A stretch of 64,000 bases of DNA from Sphingomonas sp. (GCA_003248865.1 QFPK01000017.1:6907-70906), one strand, 5' to 3'; shown: positions 34,671 through 47,445, numbered from the stretch's first letter. The notes: generated by a model not told the origin, from the letters alone. Made by a program: numbers and translations.

Positions 34671-37478
34671 ATGCTTGGCTTGAACAAGGTCGCCAAGGCC
34701 ATCTTCGGATCGTCGAACGACCGCTATGTGAAGTCGCTCCAGCCGGCCGTCGGCCAGATCAATGCGCTGGAATCCAAATATGAGGCGATGACCGACGCCG
34801 AACTGCAGGACCAGACCCGCATCTTCCGGGAGCGTCTGGCGAACGGCGAGAAGCTCGACAATCTGCTGCCCGAAGCCTTCGCCACCGTGCGCGAAGCCTC
34901 GAAGCGGGTGCTGGGCATGCGCCATTTTGACGTGCAGCTGGTGGGCGGCATGGTGCTGCACAAGGGCGAGATCGCCGAGATGCGCACCGGCGAAGGGAAA
35001 ACCCTGGTCGCCACGCTCGCCACCTATCTGAACGCGCTCACGGGCAAGGGCGTCCATGTCGTCACCGTGAACGACTATCTCGCCAAGCGCGACGCCGAAA
35101 CCATGGGCGTGCTGTATAAATGGCTGGGCCTGTCGGTCGGCGTGATCGTGCCCAACATGCATGATGTGGAGCGCCGCGCCAGTTATGCGGCCGATATCAC
35201 CTACGGCACCAACAATGAATTCGGCTTCGATTATCTGCGCGACAATATGAAGTATGAGCGCTCGCAGATGGTGCAGCGCGCCTTCAACCACGCCATCGTC
35301 GACGAAGTCGATTCGATCCTGATCGACGAAGCCCGCACCCCGCTCATCATCTCCGGCCCCACCGACGACAAGACCGACCTCTATCTGGCGGTCGACGCCG
35401 TGGTGAAGACCTTCCAGCCCGAACATTATGAGAAGGATGAAAAGGCCAAGTCCATCATCCTGACGGAAGAAGGCACTGAATTCGCAGAGCGCGCGCTGGA
35501 GGCCGCCGGCCATCTTGAGGGCGAGAATCTCTACGATTTCGAGAATACCCAGGTCGTCCACCACCTGAACCAGGCGCTGCGCGCGGTGCACATGTTCCGC
35601 CGCGACACCGATTATATCGTGCGCGACGGCAAGGTGATCATCATCGATGAATTCACCGGCCGCATGATGGATGGCCGCCGGTGGTCCGAAGGCCTGCACC
35701 AGGCGGTGGAAGCCAAGGAAGGGGTGGACATCCAGCCCGAGAACCAGACGCTCGCCTCCATCACCTTCCAGAATTACTTCCGCCTCTACCCCAAGCTGTC
35801 GGGGATGACGGGCACGGCCGCCACCGAAGCGCCGGAATTCTTCGACATCTACAAGCTGAACGTGGTGGAGATCCCCACCAACCTGCCGGTGAAGCGGCAG
35901 GACGATCAGGACGAATTCTACAAGAACGAAGCCGACAAGTTCGCGGCAATCGTGAAGACGGTGAAGGAAAAGTCGGCGCTGGGGCAACCCATCCTCGTCG
36001 GCACCGTCTCCATCGAGAAGTCGGAGACGCTGTCGGACTATCTCACGGCCGAAGGCGTCCGCCACTCGGTGCTGAACGCCCGCTATCACGAGCAGGAAGC
36101 CCATATCGTGGCGCAGGCCGGGCGGCTGGGCAACGTCACCATCGCCACCAACATGGCGGGCCGCGGCACCGACATCCAGCTGGGCGGCAATGTGGAATTC
36201 CGCGCGGAAGACGAACTGCGCAATATCCCCGACGGCCCCGAGCGCGAGGCAGGCCTTGCCCGCATCAAGGCCGAAGTGCAGGCCGAGCGCGAGAAGGTGC
36301 GCGAAGCCGGCGGCCTGTTCGTGCTGGGCACCGAACGCCACGAAAGCCGCCGCATCGACAACCAGCTGCGCGGCCGCTCCGGCCGTCAGGGCGACCCCGG
36401 CCTCAGCCGCTTCTACCTCAGCCTGGACGATGATCTGCTGCGCATCTTCGGCCAGCAGAACATGCTCACCCGGGTAATGAACTCGGGGCTGGAGGATGGT
36501 GAGGCCATCGTCCACCCGTGGATCTCGAAGGCGATCGAGACCGCGCAGAAGAAGGTGGAAGCGCGCAACTACGACATCCGCAAGCAGCTGCTGCAATATG
36601 ATGACGTCATGAACGACCAGCGCAAGGTCGTCTATGAACAGCGCGCGGACATCATGGATGCTGACAAGGTGACGGACGTGGTGGAGGAATTCCGCCGCGA
36701 CACCGTGCTCGACATCATCGACCGCCACTGCCCCGAAGGCGTCTATCCCGAGCAATGGGATGTGGAAGGCCTGAAGATCGACGTGACCAACCAGCTCAAC
36801 CTCGATGTGGACATCGACGGTTGGGTGAAGGAGCAGTCCGTCGATCAGGAGCTGTTCGTGGAACGGCTGCAGACCCTGCTGGACGAGAAGATGGCGGCCA
36901 AGCAGGTCGGCATTCCGGAAGAAAACTGGATCCAGGTCGAAAAGCAGATCCTGCTGCAGAGCCTCGACCATTTCTGGAAGGAGCATCTGGCGACGCTCGA
37001 CGCCCTGCGTCAGGTGGTGCACCTGCGTGCCTATGCCCAGAAGCAGCCGCTGAACGAGTATAAGGCCGAAGCCTTTGCGTTGTTCGAACGCATGCTGCGG
37101 AATGTGCGCGAGGATGTGACCCGCACGCTGTCCTTCGCCGAATTCCGCATGCCCGAAGCCATGCCGATGCCGGACCTGCCCGATTTCCTGAAGCTGGATG
37201 GCGGCCCGGGCCTGTCGGTGAGCGATTTCGCGGCTCAGCTGCCTTCGGAACAAGGCGCCTCCATGGGCTTCACCGGCTATGGCGACACCAATGTGTTCGC
37301 CATGGGGGATGCCCTTTCCACCGACGAGCAGGACGCGGCCCGCAGCGTCGCCCATCTGTTCGGCCCGGACTTTGTCGCGGAAGACCCGGAAAGCTGGCAG
37401 CGCACGGTGGCGCGCAACACCTTGTGCCCGTGTGGGTCAGGCAGGAAGTTCAAGCATTGTCACGGGCTGGCGGCGTAA
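34671..37478 (+). CDS. secA: SecA, preprotein translocase ATPase
   Basis: 935-residue motor that pushes unfolded precursors through SecYEG. GEGKT (residues 107-111) is Walker [11 protein letters not shown] the DEAD-like motif, and [11 protein letters not shown] and [10 protein letters not shown] lie in nucleotide-binding fold 2. The zinc-binding C-terminus [14 protein letters not shown], which docks SecB and lipids, is intact. The start follows GGCTCC with only weak pairing to 16S rRNA. The stop lies inside the first of several palindromes. Confidence 0.95.
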   Translation: MLGLNKVAKAIFGSSNDRYVKSLQPAVGQINALESKYEAMTDAELQDQTRIFRERLANGEKLDNLLPEAFATVREASKRVLGMRHFDVQLVGGMVLHKGEIAEMRTGEGKTLVATLATYLNALTGKGVHVVTVNDYLAKRDAETMGVLYKWLGLSVGVIVPNMHDVERRASYAADITYGTNNEFGFDYLRDNMKYERSQMVQRAFNHAIVDEVDSILIDEARTPLIISGPTDDKTDLYLAVDAVVKTFQPEHYEKDEKAKSIILTEEGTEFAERALEAAGHLEGENLYDFENTQVVHHLNQALRAVHMFRRDTDYIVRDGKVIIIDEFTGRMMDGRRWSEGLHQAVEAKEGVDIQPENQTLASITFQNYFRLYPKLSGMTGTAATEAPEFFDIYKLNVVEIPTNLPVKRQDDQDEFYKNEADKFAAIVKTVKEKSALGQPILVGTVSIEKSETLSDYLTAEGVRHSVLNARYHEQEAHIVAQAGRLGNVTIATNMAGRGTDIQLGGNVEFRAEDELRNIPDGPEREAGLARIKAEVQAEREKVREAGGLFVLGTERHESRRIDNQLRGRSGRQGDPGLSRFYLSLDDDLLRIFGQQNMLTRVMNSGLEDGEAIVHPWISKAIETAQKKVEARNYDIRKQLLQYDDVMNDQRKVVYEQRADIMDADKVTDVVEEFRRDTVLDIIDRHCPEGVYPEQWDVEGLKIDVTNQLNLDVDIDGWVKEQSVDQELFVERLQTLLDEKMAAKQVGIPEENWIQVEKQILLQSLDHFWKEHLATLDALRQVVHLRAYAQKQPLNEYKAEAFALFERMLRNVREDVTRTLSFAEFRMPEAMPMPDLPDFLKLDGGPGLSVSDFAAQLPSEQGASMGFTGYGDTNVFAMGDALSTDEQDAARSVAHLFGPDFVAEDPESWQRTVARNTLCPCGSGRKFKHCHGLAA

Positions 37479-37569
37479 GCCGCCAGCGGAGCGACGCTTA
37501 GCGCGGAACGCGCTAACGCGCGACTCCGCGTAAGCCCGGCCGGCTGAATCGGCGATCTCTATCGCCGAT
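37467..37569. repeat. Cluster of palindromes at the secA 3' end
   Basis: Three separate inverted repeats follow one another. CTGGCGGC/GCCGCCAG (37467-37486) has the secA stop codon in its loop. TTAGCGCG/CGCGCTAA (37498-37516) is flanked by a further GCGGAG/CTCCGC pair. ATCGGCGAT/ATCGCCGAT (37548-37569) has loop CTCT. None has a T-run, so they are not simple terminators; a real one follows at 37581. Confidence 0.7.
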
Positions 37570-37580
37570 CAGTCCAACGA

Positions 37581-37604
37581 GTCCGGCTTTGCCGGACCCT
37601 TTTT
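37581..37604 (+). terminator. Intrinsic terminator of secA
   Basis: GTCCGGC (37581-37587) and GCCGGAC (37591-37597) form a 7-bp stem with loop TTT, followed by CCTTTTT. It lies about 100 bp past the secA stop and after the palindrome cluster. Confidence 0.75.
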
Positions 37605-37671
37605 CTTCCTTGTCTTGCTAAATTCGCCCAGCCGGACTGGGCGGATCAGCCGCCGGCCGGCCCAACCGCCG

Positions 37672-38019
37672 TCACCGCCCGCGCAGCACCGCCACCAGCA
37701 CCCACGCCCAGCCCGCCATCATCAGCGTCCCGCCGACGGGCGCCACCATCCCCAGCCAGCGCGGCCCGCCCAGCCCCAGCCCCTGCAGCGCGCCTGCAAA
37801 CAGCAGCGCACCGACAGCCAGCAACCATGGCGCCACCCGCCACGCCGGCCGCCAGGCCAGCAGCGCGAACACCGCTGCCGCATGGGGTAACTGGAATTGC
37901 GCAGCGGTGGCGATCCACGCCTTCGCCTGTGGATCGGCAATGCCGTGCGCCCCGAAGGCGCCAATGGAAACGGCCAGAAGCCCGTTCAGGGCGGCGAGGG
38001 CAGGGAGGGTTCGGGACAT
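37672..38019 (-). CDS. DUF423 small membrane protein
   Basis: 115 residues, four hydrophobic helices. The family marks are LAALNGLLAVSIGAFGAHGI at the N-terminus, FQLPHAAAVFALLA in the middle and APVGGTLMMAGWAWVL at the C-terminus. The DUF423 family is widespread with no settled function. ATG 38019 gives the normal short N-terminus before LPALAALNG; a longer frame to 38139 begins with unrelated sequence. Confidence 0.8.
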   Translation of the reverse strand: MSRTLPALAALNGLLAVSIGAFGAHGIADPQAKAWIATAAQFQLPHAAAVFALLAWRPAWRVAPWLLAVGALLFAGALQGLGLGGPRWLGMVAPVGGTLMMAGWAWVLVAVLRGR

Positions 38020-38360
38020 GCCGCCACGCTTAGCGCCGGCAGCGGATGAAAGTGAAGAGCAAGACGCGCTATCCAGGCTCGCAAGCCATGCTGGCAAAAT
38101 CTCGTCATTCTCGTCTGCAAGGGGCATAACGATCAACATGTCGTCCGGTGGCTTGCCAGCAGTCCCACAAATTCAATCTGCCCGAAGTATCGCCTCAATT
38201 CCACCGATCACGGAGAATGCCTCAATGGCTCTATCGTTGCGGCCTATGGAATTTCTGAAAGCTCAACCGAAAATGGATGCTTTACGTCAGGGCACGTAAA
38301 CGCCAACATCAAACCGCATAGACAGGAAGAAAATGTTTCACATAAAATCATTTAATTTCC
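38020..38360. other. Gap with no supported gene
   Basis: The sequence turns from GC-rich to AT-rich along this gap. A 53-codon frame starting at 38140 can be read on the plus strand but has no recognisable features or ribosome-binding site. The promoter of the DUF423 gene should lie at the left end. Probably degraded or imported DNA. Confidence 0.4.
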
Positions 38361-38696
38361 ATGAAACCAATTTTCAGTTATTTACATAGTTCCTCCAATT
38401 CAATTTCAATTATCGAAGAAAAAATGTTTTCTAAATTATGCAAATCAATGTTGATGGGAATTTGGCCAATTCCGGCAATCATTTCTGCTGGATTATTTGC
38501 GTCAAGCGATCCCGGATTTATGCCGCTTGTCATTCCGATAGTATCGATTATATATATCTTTTCGTGTCTTCTGTTATCTGCAATTCTATTGCTGATTCAC
38601 AAAATCAGGCTAAAATATTCCATTTCATATGGAAAAGAAATATCTAAGCTATCTGAGCAGGACGTCATATCGCGAATAAGGGGATCCGGATTATAA
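38361..38696 (+). CDS. AT-rich small membrane protein, probably acquired
   Basis: 111-residue frame (or 90 from ATG 38424) with two adjacent hydrophobic helices, around MGIWPIPAIISAGLF and IPIVSIIYIFSCLLLSAILLL, and a basic, helical C-terminal tail (KISKLSEQDVISRIRG-like). Base composition and codon use (many ATT, TTT, AAA) differ sharply from all neighbours, a sign of transfer. There is no clear ribosome-binding site. It could equally be non-coding foreign DNA. No family recognised. Confidence 0.4.
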   Translation: MKPIFSYLHSSSNSISIIEEKMFSKLCKSMLMGIWPIPAIISAGLFASSDPGFMPLVIPIVSIIYIFSCLLLSAILLLIHKIRLKYSISYGKEISKLSEQDVISRIRGSGL

Positions 38697-38768
38697 ACGG
38701 GTATTGCGGGATATCCCATGTCATCTGGAATCTTGATGCTCAGTTCCTGAATCGCTGCCGCTCTAGAC

Positions 38769-38806
38769 GGAAATTGGGAGCCGGGTGTTCCAAGCTCCCG
38801 ATTTCC
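38769..38806 (-). terminator. Hairpin behind sodC, terminator-like without T-run
   Basis: GGAAATTGGGAGC (38769-38781) and GCTCCCGATTTCC (38794-38806) pair over 13 positions with one T-G wobble and a 12-nt loop. It lies 11 bp past the sodC stop. No T-run follows on the minus strand, so it may be Rho-assisted or a 3' stabiliser. Confidence 0.45.
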
Positions 38807-38816
38807 AACACTGGGC

Positions 38817-39362
38817 TCACCCTTTGATTACCGCGCAGCCCACCCGATCCCCCGCGCCGCCAATCGGCTGCGAGATATGGTCGTCGGCATTGGCGTGGAT
38901 CACCAGCGCCGATCCGTCGGCATCGGTCAGGTCGGGTTGGGTGCCGCTCCCGCCCATGCGGACAAGGCTGGTGAAGGCCTGCGCATTCACGCTGCCGTCG
39001 GCCTGGGCATAGATGTTCGGCAGGTCGCCGAAATCGGGCCCCTGCGGGTTCAGCAGCCCATGCGGGGATTTGGTGGTGGCATGATTGATATGGGCACCGG
39101 ATTTCTTGAAGCCCTCGTCCGAACAATCGCCGACCGCATGGAAATGCATGGCGTGCCAGCCCGGGGTCAGGCCGGTGGCGGCCACCGTGATCAGAACCCC
39201 GGTCGGCGCCGGGGTCAGCGACAGCGTGCCCAGCTGCTTGCCGCCGGCCCCCACGATCGGCGTGGTCACGGCCGCGGGCGCGACGGGCGCGGCCGGGGTC
39301 TGCGCGGTGGCGGCGATGCTCAGGGTGGCAATGGCGGCGGCGACTGCAAGTGCGGGCTTCAT
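38817..39362 (-). CDS. sodC: Cu-Zn superoxide dismutase
   Basis: 181-residue periplasmic enzyme dismutating superoxide. Signal peptide MKPALAVAAAIATLSIAATAQ is followed by a Pro/Ala-rich linker. Metal ligands are seen in MHFHAVGDC, GAHINHATTKSPHG and VIHANADDH. The disulfide cysteines are in GDCSD and GCAVI, and the substrate-guiding arginine is in GDRVGCAV. AGGAG seven bases before ATG 39362 sets the start. It stands alone on the minus strand in a plus-strand area. Confidence 0.9.
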   Translation of the reverse strand: MKPALAVAAAIATLSIAATAQTPAAPVAPAAVTTPIVGAGGKQLGTLSLTPAPTGVLITVAATGLTPGWHAMHFHAVGDCSDEGFKKSGAHINHATTKSPHGLLNPQGPDFGDLPNIYAQADGSVNAQAFTSLVRMGGSGTQPDLTDADGSALVIHANADDHISQPIGGAGDRVGCAVIKG

Positions 39363-39404
39363 GCGGGGTCTCCTGATGTGCGTCTTCGGGAACTGAACCA
39401 TCCA

Positions 39405-39460
39405 GCAGGCGAATGGGTCCATGGCCCTGCATGCGGTTTTCACCCCGCCTTGGCAACCGC
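39405..39460 (-). promoter_or_regulatory. Structured 5' leader of sodC
   Basis: Two inverted repeats precede the gene: GCAGG/CCTGC (39405-39409 with 39426-39430) and GCGGTT/AACCGC (39433-39438 with 39455-39460). They would form consecutive hairpins in the sodC mRNA leader. It matches no riboswitch I recognise; a glycine-type aptamer was considered and dropped. Confidence 0.3.
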
Positions 39461-39566
39461 TCTCCCGGCGACCCTTGGCAGAGTGAATAGCTAGCCTCCT
39501 TATGGCTGTCGGGCCCTAAGGGCAGCGGAATGCCCGGCAAAACTGTCCGGCAGGGAGGAGGTTGCA

Positions 39567-40346
39567 ATGGCGCTGGTGGAAACTGCAATCGGTCCTGACG
39601 GCGTGGCGGTGGTCACGCTGAACCGGCCCGAGGCGATGAACGCATTGTCCAAGGCGCTCAGGGCCGAACTCGCAGCCGTGATGGTGGAGATGGACGGCCG
39701 CGACGATGTGCGTGCGGTGGTGCTCACCGGCGCCGGAGACCGCGCCTTCACCGCCGGGCTCGACCTGAAGGAACTGGGGTCCGACACCTCGGCGATGGCG
39801 GACGCGACCGGAGAGACCCCGGAGGCCAATCCGGTGAAGGCGATCGAGCAGTGCCGCAAGCCGGTGATCGGTGCGATCAACGGGGTCGCCATCACCGGCG
39901 GGTTCGAGGTGGCTCTGGCCTGCGACGTGCTGATCGCCGGGGAAAACGCCCGCTTCGCGGACACCCATGCCCGGGTCGGCATCATGCCCGGCTGGGGGCT
40001 CAGCCAGAAGCTCAGCCGGCTGATCGGCATCTATCGCGCGAAAGAGCTCAGCCTGTCGGGCAATTTCCTGGACGCCGCCACGGCGGAGCGCTGGGGGCTT
40101 GTGAACCGGGTGGTGCCGCAGGCAGAGCTGCTGGCGGCCGCGAAACGCCTCGCCGCCGACATGGCGACGATCGAGCCGCGCTTCTCCGCCGCCTACAAGA
40201 AGCTGATCGACACCGGCTTCGCCGCCAGTTTCGCGGATGGCATGGCGCTCGAATATGCGACGTCCAGCCGCGCCAACAGCCATGTCTCCCCGGATGAGGT
40301 TGCGAAGCGGCGCGAAGCGGTGCAGGCACGGGGACGGCAACAATAG
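39567..40346 (+). CDS. Enoyl-CoA hydratase (crotonase family)
   Basis: 259-residue cytosolic enzyme, most likely hydrating 2-enoyl-CoA. Oxyanion-hole segments are DRAFTAGLDLKEL and NGVAITGGFEVALACDVL, and the active-site loop is ARVGIMPGWGLSQKL. AGGAGG stands six bases before ATG 39567. The annotated function is the family default; isomerase or hydrolase activity is possible. It is the intact counterpart of the fragment at 1337-1558 and lies 14 bp upstream of a secreted amidohydrolase. Confidence 0.82.
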   Translation: MALVETAIGPDGVAVVTLNRPEAMNALSKALRAELAAVMVEMDGRDDVRAVVLTGAGDRAFTAGLDLKELGSDTSAMADATGETPEANPVKAIEQCRKPVIGAINGVAITGGFEVALACDVLIAGENARFADTHARVGIMPGWGLSQKLSRLIGIYRAKELSLSGNFLDAATAERWGLVNRVVPQAELLAAAKRLAADMATIEPRFSAAYKKLIDTGFAASFADGMALEYATSSRANSHVSPDEVAKRREAVQARGRQQ

Positions 40347-40360
40347 GGGGCAAATCAGGC

Positions 40361-41629
40361 ATGCGTTTGTGGTTCGGGGCGGCGGTGGCCGCGCTGCTGG
40401 CGGTTCCGGCGTCTGCGGAAACGGTGTTGATCACGGCAGACCGCATGGTTGACGTGCTGACCGGCCGCACCATCGAAAAGCCCGCGATTCTGGTGGAGGA
40501 TGGTCGCATCCGGCAGATCGGCAGCCAGCTGACGCTGAAGATCACGGACGCGAAGCGCATCGATTTCCCCGGCCTCACGCTGGTGCCGGGCTTCATCGAC
40601 ATGCATGTTCACCTGACGGGCGACCCGCGTATCAGCCCGTCGGATTCGCTGCTGAAGACGGACAGCTACTGGCCGATCCTGGGCGCGGTGCAGGCCCGCA
40701 AGATGCTGGACACCGGCTTCACCACTGTCCGCAACCTTGGCTCGGGCGATTTCAACGACGTGGCCCTCAAGCAGGTGATCGAGGACGGCTGGCTGGTCGG
40801 CCCCCGCATCGTGCCGGCCGCCTATGCGCTGGGCGCCACCGGCGGCCATTGCGACGAGACCTTCTTTCCCCCCAGCTTCAACATGAAGAGCAGGGGCGTG
40901 GCCGACGGCGTGGATGCACTCCGCGCCAAGGTGCGGGAGATCCGCAAATATGGCGCCGAAGTGATCAAGGTGTGCGCCACCGGCGGCGTGTTCAGCCGCA
41001 ACACCGAACCCGGCCAGCAACAGCTGCGCGAGGAAGAGCTGAAGGCCATCGCAGACGAAGCCCATATGTGGGGCGTGAAGGTGGCCGCCCATGCCCATGG
41101 CACCAGCGGGATCAAGTCCGCCATTCGCGCCGGTATCGACACCATCGAACATGCCAGCCTGATCGACGACGAGGGCATAAAGCTCGCGAAGGAACGCGGT
41201 GCCTATCTCTCCATGGATATCTACAACACCGAGTATACCCAGTCCGAAGGCCAGAAGAACGGCGTGCTGGAAGACAATCTGCGCAAGGACCGGGAGATCG
41301 CCGACATCCAGCGCGAGGGCTTCCGCAAGGCCAATGCCGCCGGCGTGAAGATGGTGTTCGGCAGCGATGCCGGCGTGATGCCGCATGATCTGGCGGTGAA
41401 CCAGTTCGCCGTGATGACGCGTTTCGGCATGACCCCTTTGCAGGCCCTGCGTGCCGCCACCAGCACGGCGGCCGAGGCGCTGGGGCGCGAAAAGGATGTG
41501 GGCGCCATTGCGGTCGGCCGCTATGCCGACATGGTGGCGGTGGAGGGCGACCCGCTGGCAGGCGTGGAACCGCTGCTGCACGCCAAGGCCGTGGTGAAGG
41601 ACGGCGTGCTGGTGACGGACCGGCGCTGA
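40361..41629 (+). CDS. Secreted metal-dependent amidohydrolase, Xaa-Pro dipeptidase-like
   Basis: 422 residues with signal peptide [19 protein letters not shown]. The TIM-barrel amidohydrolase shows metal ligands FIDMHVHL (HxH), the bridging lysine region [16 protein letters not shown] and IEHAS (His), and FGSDAGVM (Asp). The family includes carboxypeptidases and Xaa-Pro or Xaa-Arg dipeptidases of alphaproteobacteria and environmental samples. Probably periplasmic peptide turnover. The stop is about 35 bp before a promoter-like site for the ribosomal block. Confidence 0.8.
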   Translation: MRLWFGAAVAALLAVPASAETVLITADRMVDVLTGRTIEKPAILVEDGRIRQIGSQLTLKITDAKRIDFPGLTLVPGFIDMHVHLTGDPRISPSDSLLKTDSYWPILGAVQARKMLDTGFTTVRNLGSGDFNDVALKQVIEDGWLVGPRIVPAAYALGATGGHCDETFFPPSFNMKSRGVADGVDALRAKVREIRKYGAEVIKVCATGGVFSRNTEPGQQQLREEELKAIADEAHMWGVKVAAHAHGTSGIKSAIRAGIDTIEHASLIDDEGIKLAKERGAYLSMDIYNTEYTQSEGQKNGVLEDNLRKDREIADIQREGFRKANAAGVKMVFGSDAGVMPHDLAVNQFAVMTRFGMTPLQALRAATSTAAEALGREKDVGAIAVGRYADMVAVEGDPLAGVEPLLHAKAVVKDGVLVTDRR

Positions 41630-41663
41630 CGCCCCAACTGACCCCAAGACCCGATGCCGGCTG

Positions 41664-41692
41664 TTGACCTTTCAGGGCCGCGAGGATAAGGG
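41664..41692 (+). promoter_or_regulatory. Candidate promoter of the rpsL operon
   Basis: -35 TTGACC at 41664-41669. With a 17-bp spacer the -10 is TAAGGG (41687-41692); with 16 bp it is ATAAGG. It is the only good -35 in the 270-bp gap and gives a leader of about 200 nt. Confidence 0.45.
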
Positions 41693-41721
41693 CGGCGCTC
41701 GCTTGCACCCGGCTGCTTTCG

Positions 41722-41794
41722 GGCTGCCTGTGCGGCGAGACAGAAAACGACAGGCCGAGCCGTGCGCGGGAGGCCCCTTTGGGGCTGCTCGCGC
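41722..41794 (+). promoter_or_regulatory. Hairpins in the rpsL leader
   Basis: First stem: GGCTGCCTGT (41722-41731) with ACAGGC (41750-41755) and AGCC (41758-41761). Second: outer GCGCG (41764-41768)/CGCGC (41790-41794) with inner GCCCC/GGGGC around a TTT loop at 41773-41785. Such leaders often carry ribosomal-protein feedback sites; which protein would bind is unknown. Confidence 0.4.
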
Positions 41795-41900
41795 TTATGC
41801 CGTGGAAAGGCGTTCAGCGCCATCCCCGGGCGGACCTGGTCCTGGAGTAGGCCGGCTTCCATGGGGGATGCAGGCCGAACAGAGAAAGACGTTTGAGCGA

Positions 41901-42272
41901 ATGCCCACGATTAACCAGTTGATTCGCAAGGGGCGCACGCCCCAGCGCGTCCGTGAGACGGCACCTGCCATGCAATCCTGCCCGCAAAAGCGCGGCGTCT
42001 GCACGCGGGTCTACACCACGACTCCGAAGAAGCCGAACTCGGCTCTGCGGAAGGTCGCCAAGATCCGTCTCACCAACGGCTTCGAAGTCATCGGCTACAT
42101 CCCCGGTGAAGGCCACAACCTTCAGGAACACTCGGTGGTTCTGATTCGCGGCGGCCGCGTGAAGGATTTGCCCGGCGTGCGTTACCACGTGCTCCGCGGC
42201 GTGCTCGACACGCAAGGCGTCAAGAACCGCAAGCAATCGCGCTCGAAGTACGGCGCGAAGCGTCCGAAGTAA
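41901..42272 (+). CDS. rpsL: 30S ribosomal protein S12
   Basis: 123 residues of the decoding centre. The two loops where streptomycin-resistance changes occur are [12 protein letters not shown] and [13 protein letters not shown], both wild-type here with lysines present. C-terminus [11 protein letters not shown]. First gene of the str operon; rpsG follows after 15 bp. Confidence 0.97.
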   Translation: MPTINQLIRKGRTPQRVRETAPAMQSCPQKRGVCTRVYTTTPKKPNSALRKVAKIRLTNGFEVIGYIPGEGHNLQEHSVVLIRGGRVKDLPGVRYHVLRGVLDTQGVKNRKQSRSKYGAKRPK

Positions 42273-42758
<486 letters not shown>

Positions 42759-42785
42759 TCCTCACTTTAGTTCCCGGAGCAAACC

Positions 42786-44858
<2,073 letters not shown>

Positions 44859-44906
44859 GCCCTGCTGACCCAATAAACAACTGATTAAAGCAAAGAGGAA
44901 ACCCAA

Positions 44907-46097
44907 ATGGCGAAGGCGAAGTTTGAGCGGAACAAGCCGCACTGCAACATCGGCACCATCGGTCACGTCGACCATGGCAAGACCTCGCTGACGGCCGCCA
45001 TCACCAAGGTGCTGGCGGAAACCGGCGGCGCCACCTTCACGGCCTACGACATGATCGACAAGGCTCCGGAAGAGCGCGAGCGCGGCATCACCATCTCGAC
45101 GGCTCACGTCGAGTATGAAACGGCCGACCGGCACTATGCCCACGTCGACTGCCCCGGCCACGCCGACTATGTGAAGAACATGATCACCGGTGCCGCCCAG
45201 ATGGACGGCGCGATCCTGGTCGTGTCCGCCACCGACGGCCCGATGCCGCAAACCCGCGAGCACATCCTGCTGGCGAAGCAGGTCGGCGTGCCGGCGCTCG
45301 TCGTGTTCATGAACAAGGTCGACCAGGTTGACGACGAGGAAATCCTCGAGCTCGTCGAACTGGAAATCCGCGAGCTGCTGTCCAAGTACGACTTCCCGGG
45401 CGACGACATTCCGATCATCAAGGGTTCGGCCCTGATGGCTCTGGAAGACAAGAGCCCCGAAATCGGCCGTGACCGCGTGCTCGAGCTGATGGCCGCTGTC
45501 GACAGCTACATTCCGCAGCCGGAACGTCCGCTGGACAAGCCGTTCCTGATGCCGATCGAAGACGTGTTCTCGATCTCGGGTCGCGGCACCGTGGTGACCG
45601 GCCGTGTCGAAACCGGCATCGTGAAGGTCGGCGAAGAAGTCGAGATCGTCGGCATCAAGGACACCGTGAAGACCACGGTGACCGGCGTCGAAATGTTCCG
45701 CAAGCTGCTCGATCAGGGCCAGGCCGGCGACAACATCGGCGCGCTGCTGCGCGGCACGAAGCGTGAAGACGTGGAGCGCGGCCAAGTGCTCTGCAAGCCC
45801 GGCTCCATCAAGCCGCACACCGAGTTCAAGGCTGAGGTCTATGTCCTCTCCAAGGACGAAGGTGGCCGTCACACGCCGTTCTTCGCCAACTATCGTCCGC
45901 AGTTCTACTTCCGCACGACCGACGTGACGGGCACTGTCGAACTGCCGGAAGGCACGGAAATGGTCATGCCCGGCGACAACATCACGCTCGGCGTGAAGCT
46001 GATCGCTCCGATCGCCATGGAACAAGGCCTGCGCTTCGCCATTCGCGAAGGTGGCCGGACCGTCGGCGCAGGGGTTGTGGCGTCGATCATTAAGTAA
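44907..46097 (+). CDS. tuf: Elongation factor Tu
   Basis: 396-residue GTPase that delivers aminoacyl-tRNA. G1 is [12 protein letters not shown]3 [12 protein letters not shown] and G4 NKVD; domain 2 holds [11 protein letters not shown] and the C-terminus is [19 protein letters not shown] lies before the ATG. A strong hairpin with a T-rich tail follows the stop, so tuf may be expressed partly apart from the S10 genes. Confidence 0.97.
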   Translation: MAKAKFERNKPHCNIGTIGHVDHGKTSLTAAITKVLAETGGATFTAYDMIDKAPEERERGITISTAHVEYETADRHYAHVDCPGHADYVKNMITGAAQMDGAILVVSATDGPMPQTREHILLAKQVGVPALVVFMNKVDQVDDEEILELVELEIRELLSKYDFPGDDIPIIKGSALMALEDKSPEIGRDRVLELMAAVDSYIPQPERPLDKPFLMPIEDVFSISGRGTVVTGRVETGIVKVGEEVEIVGIKDTVKTTVTGVEMFRKLLDQGQAGDNIGALLRGTKREDVERGQVLCKPGSIKPHTEFKAEVYVLSKDEGGRHTPFFANYRPQFYFRTTDVTGTVELPEGTEMVMPGDNITLGVKLIAPIAMEQGLRFAIREGGRTVGAGVVASIIK

Positions 46098-46109
46098 TAT
46101 AGGGCTGCC

Positions 46110-46157
46110 TCCCGCCCGGCCGGCGATTCGTCGCTGGCTGGGCGGGATTGCTTTTGG
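46110..46157 (+). terminator. Terminator/attenuator between tuf and rpsJ
   Basis: A 17-bp stem (46110-46126 with 46131-46147, two G-T wobbles) closed by the tetraloop TTCG, then TTGCTTTTGG. Only partial T-run, so incomplete termination is likely: it would lower S10-operon transcription relative to tuf or mark a processing point. Confidence 0.65.
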
Positions 46158-46282
46158 TGCGAAGCCGTAACCCGGCAACGGACCGCAAAGCCGAGCTGTT
46201 TGGACTGTCGATCCTGGTTTGATTTGGTGAGGTTGGCCCGCTTTCGGGGCGACATCGCCGGAATGAGAAGAGTTTGGGAAAA

Positions 46283-46597
<315 letters not shown>

Positions 46598-46701
46598 TTT
46601 CCGCAAAGTAGCCAAGCCCTCCGGCGTTCTTCGGCGGGCCTCTGAGTGGTCAAGCCCCGATGGCGATCCCGCCGGCAAGGGCCTCTGATGAAGGATTAGA
46701 A

Positions 46702-47445
46702 ATGCGAACCGGCGTTATCGCCAGGAAGGTGGGCATGACCCGCCTGTTCCGTGAAGACGGGGTCCATGTGCCCGTCACGGTCCTGGCCCTCGAAACGAAC
46801 CAGGTCGTCGCCCAGAAGACGGCGGACCGCGACGGCTATGTCGCGATCCAGCTCGGCGCGGGCTCGGCCAAGGCCAAGAATCTGACCAAGCCCGAGCGCG
46901 GCCACTTCGCGAAAGCTGAAGTGGAGCCCAAGGCGGTCCTCGCTGAATTCCCGGTGGCGGCTGACGCCCTGGTCGAAGTCGGCGCCACGATTTCCGCAGA
47001 CCATTTCCTCGTCGGCCAGCTGGTCGACGTGACCGGCGCGACGCAGGGCAAGGGCTTTGCGGGCGCCATGAAGCGTTGGGGTTTCGGCGGTCTTCGCGCT
47101 ACCCACGGCGTTTCGGTCTCGCACCGCTCGCATGGTTCGACGGGTAACCGTCAGGATCCGGGCAAGGTGTTCAAAAACAAGAAGATGGCCGGCCACATGG
47201 GTGACAAGAACCGCACCCAGCAGAACCTCGAGATCGTGCAGACCGATGTCGAGCGCGACCTGCTGTTCGTGCGCGGTTCCGTGCCGGGTTCCAAGGGCGG
47301 CTGGCTGCTGATCCGCGATTCCGTGAAGGTCTCGCGTCCGGCCGATGCGCCTTATCCGGCTTCGGTGAAGTCCGCTGCTGCGCCTGCCGAAACCCCCGCG
47401 GAAGAAGCTCCGGCTGTCGAAGCGACTGTTGAGGAGCAAGCGTGA
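46702..47445 (+). CDS. rplC: 50S ribosomal protein L3
   Basis: 247 residues. Starts [16 protein letters not shown]; the peptidyl-transferase-reaching loop is [28 protein letters not shown] (in part: [12 protein letters not shown]). A tail of about 35 Ala/Glu/Pro-rich residues ([13 protein letters not shown]) extends past the usual end, as in other alphaproteobacteria. ATG 46702 follows AAGGA. A 10-bp direct repeat GGGCCTCTGA (46636, 46679) precedes it. Confidence 0.96.
   Translation: MRTGVIARKVGMTRLFREDGVHVPVTVLALETNQVVAQKTADRDGYVAIQLGAGSAKAKNLTKPERGHFAKAEVEPKAVLAEFPVAADALVEVGATISADHFLVGQLVDVTGATQGKGFAGAMKRWGFGGLRATHGVSVSHRSHGSTGNRQDPGKVFKNKKMAGHMGDKNRTQQNLEIVQTDVERDLLFVRGSVPGSKGGWLLIRDSVKVSRPADAPYPASVKSAAAPAETPAEEAPAVEATVEEQA

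Noticed and set aside
38140..38301. 53-codon frame before the AT-rich patch
   Set aside because: No ribosome-binding site, no recognisable motif, composition intermediate; not supportable as a gene.
39363..39480. Glycine-riboswitch-like words (GGGAGAG, GAAAACC) on the minus strand before sodC
   Set aside because: The P1 pairing between GGAGAG and CTCTC and the conserved core do not form; sodC is not a usual target.
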